Shown: positions 59,386-64,000 of the stretch, one piece after another
How the letters are laid out: every line of letters starts with the position of its first letter
How positions within the stretch are numbered: position 1 is the first letter of the stretch
Origin: Dactylis glomerata
Taxonomy: Eukaryota > Streptophyta > Magnoliopsida > Poales > Poaceae
DNA length: 64,000 nt
Assembly: GCA_007115705.1 (NCBI GenBank)
Contig: QXEO01000339.1
Location: 6,815,386-6,879,385 of the forward strand
Direction of reading: 5' to 3'
Position numbers and translations under genes: made by a program
The notes under the pieces: generated by a model
Databases searched by the model: none
Told to the model about the DNA's origin: nothing
What the model saw: only the letters and a program-made list of their open reading frames with translations

Positions 59386-60913
59386 TGATACGTCTCAAAC
59401 GTATCTATAATTTTTCATGCTCCATGCTTGTTTTTACACCATTTGCCTATTGTTTCGTTACACTTCGTGGCACTTTTATGCATTTTCCTGAACTAACCTA
59501 TTAACGAGTTGTCACAGTGCCAGTTCCCTGTTTTCTGCTGTTTTTGTGTTTCAGAAGTGATACACAGGAAATATTCTCGGAATTGGACGAAACCACATCC
59601 TGAAGTCTTATTTTACCGGGAAGCTTCCAGAGATCCGAAGAAGAGTCGGAGGGGGGCCACCAGGGCCCCACACACGAGGGCGGCACGGCTAGGGGCTGGC
59701 CACGCGGGCCCCGCGTGAGGGCGCCTGGCTCCCCCTCTGACGACGCCCCTTCGCCTATATAAAACCTCGGGACGGAAAACCCTAAAGGAGTCGGCAATTT
59801 TCCAGAAACAGTTCCGCAGTTCCGCCGCCGTCGAAGACAAATTTCGGGGGACATAAGTCTCTGTTCCGACACCCTGCTGGGACGGGGAAGTGCCCCCGAA
59901 GCCATCTCCATCGATCTCCATCGCTGTCTCCGCCGTCTCCATCGACCTCACCGCCATCTCCATCAACCTTGCTGTCTCCTATGATGAGGAGGGAGTAGTT
60001 CATCCCCGGGGCTAAGGGCTCTACCGGTAGCTATGTGGTTCACCTCTCTATCCCATGATGTGATTTTTATGTGATTGTGAGCTTTGTATCATGTTGAACA
60101 AGTAGATGTTATTATTCAGATATTATGTGTACTCTAGTGATATATTCCTCCTGCCATGGTGTAACGGTGACAGTGCGTGCATCATGGTGGTACTTGGTTT
60201 AGGCTATGATTGTGATCTCTTGTGGATTATGAGAATAATTATTGCTATGATAGTTTGAGTGATCTATTCCTCCTTTCATGGTGTAATGGTGACAGTGTGT
60301 GCACCGTGTTAGTACTTGGTCTAAGTTGCAATGATTTCTATCTTGAATTGTGATCTGATTTGGATGTCTCTATGAGTGGTGTTTGTCAAGTACTTGATGA
60401 ACTTTAAGGGGTGCTTCTGTAGCCACTACACAATGATTAGTGTTATTCAATAGGAGAGTAATTCAGAGTACCATAGTGGAGAGAAGTTGTTTATTTGTTC
60501 AATCATGTTATATTGTTGGGAGTGTGTCCACTAGTGAAAGTATGATCCCTAGGCCTTGTTTCCAAGCTTTGCACACCGTTTACTTGCTGTTTTGTTACAT
60601 GTTTGCTCACAGCGATTATTATTCCAGATTGTATTTACTACTTATAATCATCTATACCACTTGTATTTCACTATCTCTTCGCCGAACTAGTGCACCTATA
60701 CATTTGACAAGTGTATTGGGTGTGTTGGGGACACAAGAGACTTTCTGTATCGTAATTGCAGGGTTGCTTGAGAGGGATAGCTTTGACCTCTAACCTCCCT
60801 GAGTTCAATAAACCTTGGGTGATCCACTTAAGGGAAACTTGCTGCTGTTCTACAAACCTCTGCACTTGGAGGCCCAACACTGTCTACAAGAACAGAAGCG
60901 TGTGTAGACATCA
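59386..60913 (+). repeat. Element B 3' LTR
   Basis: 1528 bp, a partner of 53961-55493. TATA box at 59756-59763. The leader hairpin (59866-59880) has two arm changes that weaken it. Confidence 0.95.
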
Positions 60914-61578
60914 GTACCTAAGGCTATACTCTGTTAATTCTTAATACAAGATTGCTTAAAGTTTATTCCTTTCTAGTGGAGTATAAGTAAGATGTGTTGC
61001 ATTATCTTTAAATTAGAATGTGATGCCCATACGAATATTATCAAGTAACATAATAAGAATCATGTCAACGTTTCGGTCATCCGCATTGTGCTTAATGCCA
61101 CCACAACTTCGCGAGAGAGTAGGCAAGTGAACCCAGGAACCCCGGTCCAATTTAAACCATAAGAAACACCTTTCCAACACTTTTATATGCACTTTTATTT
61201 TCAGCACTAAATTATTTCGAAAATACAAAAACATATTTACTTCCTTGCATATATATACAAAACCCAAAAATATCATTACCACATCATATTTACTGTACCG
61301 CATTGTTATTTACTTTACCGTACTACATATCATATTTTATTTTTTACTTACATTCACACCTTGTGCTTGACAACCACTTGATGGAGTTGGGGACACAAGA
61401 ACAAGGAATTTGCTTTGCAGATTGCTCGAAGAAGAACGACAAGAGCTTTTGCGACTATTCCCCAAGAGTTCGATATAAACCCCGAGTTCCCTCGTGGGGA
61501 AAATTTACTCTTACTACAACACTCTGCACTTTGAGTCCCAACTTGGCACACTTGCTTAGTGTCATCTAGACTATTTTC

Positions 61579-61596
61579 TGGCGTCGTTGTCGGGAA
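61579..61596 (+). other. G2 primer binding site (decayed, tRNA-Asp type)
   Basis: TGGCGTCGTTGTCGGGAA, a degraded version of the tRNA-Asp complement, 11 bp after the shared LTR. Confidence 0.7.
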
Positions 61597-61812
61597 ACAA
61601 AGGAAAGCATTCACAACTGCTAGCTTCATCAATTGAAGAAAATTCTCCGACACACGATCTTCTTCGCGCGCTGGGCAATCATCTAAACTTGAGGAGGTAA
61701 CACCACTGTGAGTCTTCTCGCTCTTTTAGATTTGCAACTCAATTCTCCTTTTTCTTGTTTTTGTCTTTTTCCTTTTTGCATATTCACATAAAATTTATAA
61801 AAATTGTTCTAA

Positions 61813-63011
61813 ATGGCTTTATCTAGCGCAAACAAAAATATGGTAATCATGAAAGATGAGGTGACAAGCTTCACACAATATTCTTAAGAATCTCTAATGG
61901 AAGCCTGGTATCATATGCAAGAGAATGTAGGAAATAGCTGTAATGTGCACACTCAAAGTTCTATAATAAAAAGCATTTATAATGGGATAAGTGCTTGGGG
62001 TAAGATATTCTTAGATGGTTTGATAAATGGACACTTCTCTACTGGTGACCCCTCTTTTGCAAAATATACTTTGGAGAGCTTATTTGGAAATTATGGTAAG
62101 ACTAAAGGGGAAATTAAGCTTCAACAATTTAAAGAAGAGTTAGAAGATGTAGCGAATAAATTTCAAGAAGCTATTAAAGAAGCTCCAAATAGGGAAGAAA
62201 TAAACAATCTTTGTACTTACACTCATTCTAAGCTCAATAACTACAACAAATGTTTCAATGATTTTGGAAAGAAAGTAAGGGCTATAGAATACCATGAAAA
62301 GGTCAAAGAAAGCCTTATTTATAATGTTCATGTAGAGATAGTCTTTATGAGTGAGTTTTTAGGACTTGCGGGAAGTTTGATTAAGAATAGAGATTTTACT
62401 AAGAAAAAAGAAGTGGAGGAGGTAAAAATGTTCTCCGATAATATTAAAGAACCTCTACTTAATCTTGACAAATGTAGTTTGAATGAACTAATAAATATAT
62501 TGCAAAACTTTGCTAATGATCCTTCATTCAATGTTCATCAAACTGGTTTTGGATCTTATATAGCCAACCATGTCATAATGGAGAAGATAAAACACTATAA
62601 CAATGAGGCTATGATACCACCTAAACTTGGGGATGTTTGTATCCCAAAAATACTTATTGTTGTAGAACAAGAGTCACACAATGCTATCTTAGGCTTGGGA
62701 TCAAGCGTAAACATCCTATCCAAAGAACTATATGATTTACTTGATCTTGATAAAAAAAACTAGAAAAATATGGTATTGATCTATTGCTAGCCATTGATTC
62801 CTCCAAGCATGCCTTAGGTAGATTAAATGATGTTATGATTGAACTCCATATGACTTTGGTACCTATTGATTTTATTGTTATGAACATGAGAAGCAACACC
62901 TCAAGTCCTATAATCCTTGGTACCTTTCTTGAGAACTACAGGTGCAGTTATTGACTCCAAAGAGGGGAATGTGAAATTCCAATTCCCACACAAGAAATGT
63001 ATGGAGCGCTT
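61813..63011 (+). pseudogene. G2 gag/retropepsin remnant, cut by element H
   Basis: Second copy of the G gag-protease frame. The ATG at 61813 reaches a TAA at 61885-61887, the same stop as in G1. The main frame runs from 61897 for 288 codons to 62763 without the second stop of G1. It contains a retropepsin-like motif GLGSS, in which the active-site Asp of DLGSS has become Gly, so this protease would be inactive even if translated. A frameshift in an A-run near 62755 and a small deletion in the ILGRPFLRT region follow. Element H truncates the remnant at 63012. The two copies let inherited breaks be separated from later ones. Confidence 0.75.
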
Positions 63012-64000
63012 TGATACGTCCAAAACATATCTACTTTCCCAAACACTTTTGCTGTTGTTTCTCCTCTAATTTGTGTGTTTTGAATACAACTAACACAGAC
63101 TAACGCTGTTTTCAACAGAATTGCCCTGGTGTCTCGTTTTTGTGCAGAAATCCAACTTTCAGGAAAAATCCCAGAAAATACTGCAAAAATCCTATTTTAC
63201 CAAAAGACCCATGGAGCCAGAGTACGAGACGGAGAGGGGCCAGGAGGGCACCACACCACCTGGTGGCACGGGCTAGGCCTGGCCGCGCCAAGGGGTGGTG
63301 TGGCCGCCCCAGCCATCTCCTTGAGCCCCCTTCCGCCAACATATATCCTATGACCTGGAACTATCGGGGGTTCGGCGTTTTTCCTAGAGAGAGTTCCGCT
63401 GTGCTGCCACCATCAGAAACCGTGATTCGGAACCAGAAACTCCATTCTGGCACCCTGCCGGGACGGGGATTTGGAGGAGATCTCCATCATCATCATCATC
63501 ACCGACGTCTCTCCATCAACCATCCATGATTCCCCCATCCATGTGTGAGTAATTCCCATTGTAGGCGAAGGGGATGGTAGGGATTGGATGAGATCATTCA
63601 TGTAATTGCTATGAGATTGTTAGGACATGGTGCCTAGTATCTATTGTTAGTGCTTATGACATTGTTGCAACTTGTTGTGCTTAATGCTTGTCACTTTGGG
63701 CCCGAGTGCCATGATCTCAGATCTGAACTTGTTATTGTTTTATGATGATAATTGTTGTTTATGATCTTACCTGCAAGTTGTATACACATATCGTTGTCTG
63801 GAACCCGAGGCCCCAATATGACAGTAATTGGGATAATCGGAGGGGATGGCTGTGATGTGAGGATCACATGTGTTCACTGAGTGTTAATGCTTTTCTCTGG
63901 TACTCTATTAAAAGGAGTAACTTAATTACCGGTAGATTCCCTTGAGGCCCCGCTGCAAATGGGCTGGTAGGACATAAGATGTCGTGCAAGTTTCTCATTG
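63012..64000 (+). mobile_element. Element H: start of a Sabrina-like LTR, runs off window
   Basis: TGATACGTCC at 63012 interrupts the G2 protease region, by comparison with G1 at about 2172-2180. The first ~350 bp resemble the Sabrina family of Triticeae. The leader hairpin CTGGCACCCTGCCGG is at 63447-63461 and an (ATC)5 microsatellite at 63486-63500. The expected 5-bp TSD is CGCTT (63007-63011), which should reappear beyond the window. It may be a full element or a solo LTR. Open frames in the GC-rich leader (63112-63601) are not genes. Confidence 0.75.

Larger units (their letters stand above)
53961..60913 (+). mobile_element. Element B: non-autonomous Athila-like retrotransposon
   Basis: A complete 6953-bp element with TSD GTACC at 53956-53960 and 60914-60918. 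LTRs are 53961-55493 and 59386-60913 (1533 and 1528 bp), with about 24 substitutions plus indels of 14 and 10 bp. It has an exact tRNA-Asp primer site, the unknown ORF shared with A, twin hairpins and a polypurine tract. No Gag, protease, RT or integrase. It is uninterrupted, so it is the best reference copy of this family in the window. Confidence 0.96.
52887..61567 (+). repeat. Shared LTR of the G dimer, interrupted by element B
   Basis: Starts TGATGCATGC at 52887 and ends TCATCT at 61567, where the final CA has become CT. Without B it is about 1.72 kb. It acts as 3' LTR of G1 (a polypurine tract precedes it) and as 5' LTR of G2 (a primer site and gag frame follow it). TATA box TATATAAA is at 53295-53302. 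Confidence 0.85.

Noticed and set aside
59866..59880. Compensatory change in the B 3' leader hairpin
   Set aside because: The two changed bases do not pair with each other: one gives a G-T wobble and the other a mismatch. It is decay and not covariation.
1..64000. Host genes, rRNA, microRNA precursors, CRISPR arrays
   Set aside because: None could be supported. The only host-derived coding sequence recognised is the broken PEPC fragment inside the Helitron.

Overview
The window is intergenic DNA from a large grass genome, most likely a Pooideae grass of the Lolium/Festuca/Avena/Triticeae kind. I infer this from the style of the retrotransposons (Sabrina/Athila-like LTRs opening TGATACGTC, tRNA-Asp primer sites, LARD-like elements with 6-kb LTRs); the species cannot be fixed from sequence alone. 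I find no complete host gene, no RNA gene and no CRISPR array. Almost every base belongs to one of eight transposable elements nested up to four deep. I resolved the boundaries by matching LTR pairs, TG...CA ends, primer sites and 5-bp target-site duplications (TSDs).

Layout, oldest to youngest. Element G (positions 1-2771, 51155-53960 and 60914-63011) is the substrate: an Athila-like, gag/protease-only retrotransposon present as a dimer, with two internal regions either side of one shared LTR (52887-61567). Element E (2772-51154, minus strand, TSD TACAC) is a LARD-like element with ~5.9-kb LTRs inserted in the first G internal region. Element D (5967-20688, plus, TSD GTATT), a second LARD-like element with ~6.0-kb LTRs, sits in E's left LTR. 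Element A (24373-39523, plus, TSD GCTTC) sits in E's internal region, and element C (28865-37214, minus, TSD TGGGC) sits in A. Helitron F (41630-46196) sits in E's right LTR and carries a captured fragment of a phosphoenolpyruvate carboxylase gene. Element B (53961-60913, plus, TSD GTACC) sits in the shared G LTR. Element H (63012 to the window end) is the start of a Sabrina-like LTR that interrupts the second G copy. LTR differences counted by eye (E about 4% over a sampled stretch, A about 2%, B about 1.6%, D about 1.2% over a sampled stretch, C about 0.6%) agree with the nesting order.

Coding content. None of these elements shows reverse transcriptase, RNase H or integrase. C encodes a Gag domain and a retropepsin-like domain in one frame broken by one stop codon. 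G1 and G2 carry decayed gag/protease remnants. A and B carry, where gag should be, an open acidic ORF of 323 or 271 codons that I do not recognise; it has an internal repeat and a hydrophobic C-terminus. D and E appear non-coding. All would depend on proteins from autonomous relatives elsewhere in the genome.

The most interesting signals are the shared cis-structures. A, B and C, despite different ORFs, share twin stem-loops just after the ORF, a triplicated polypurine-tract motif, and (with H) a perfect hairpin in the transcribed leader. D and E share an 8-bp hairpin before the polypurine tract whose arms covary. Together with the unknown ORF of A and B, these suggest a family of non-autonomous elements that swap coding modules while keeping fixed RNA signals.
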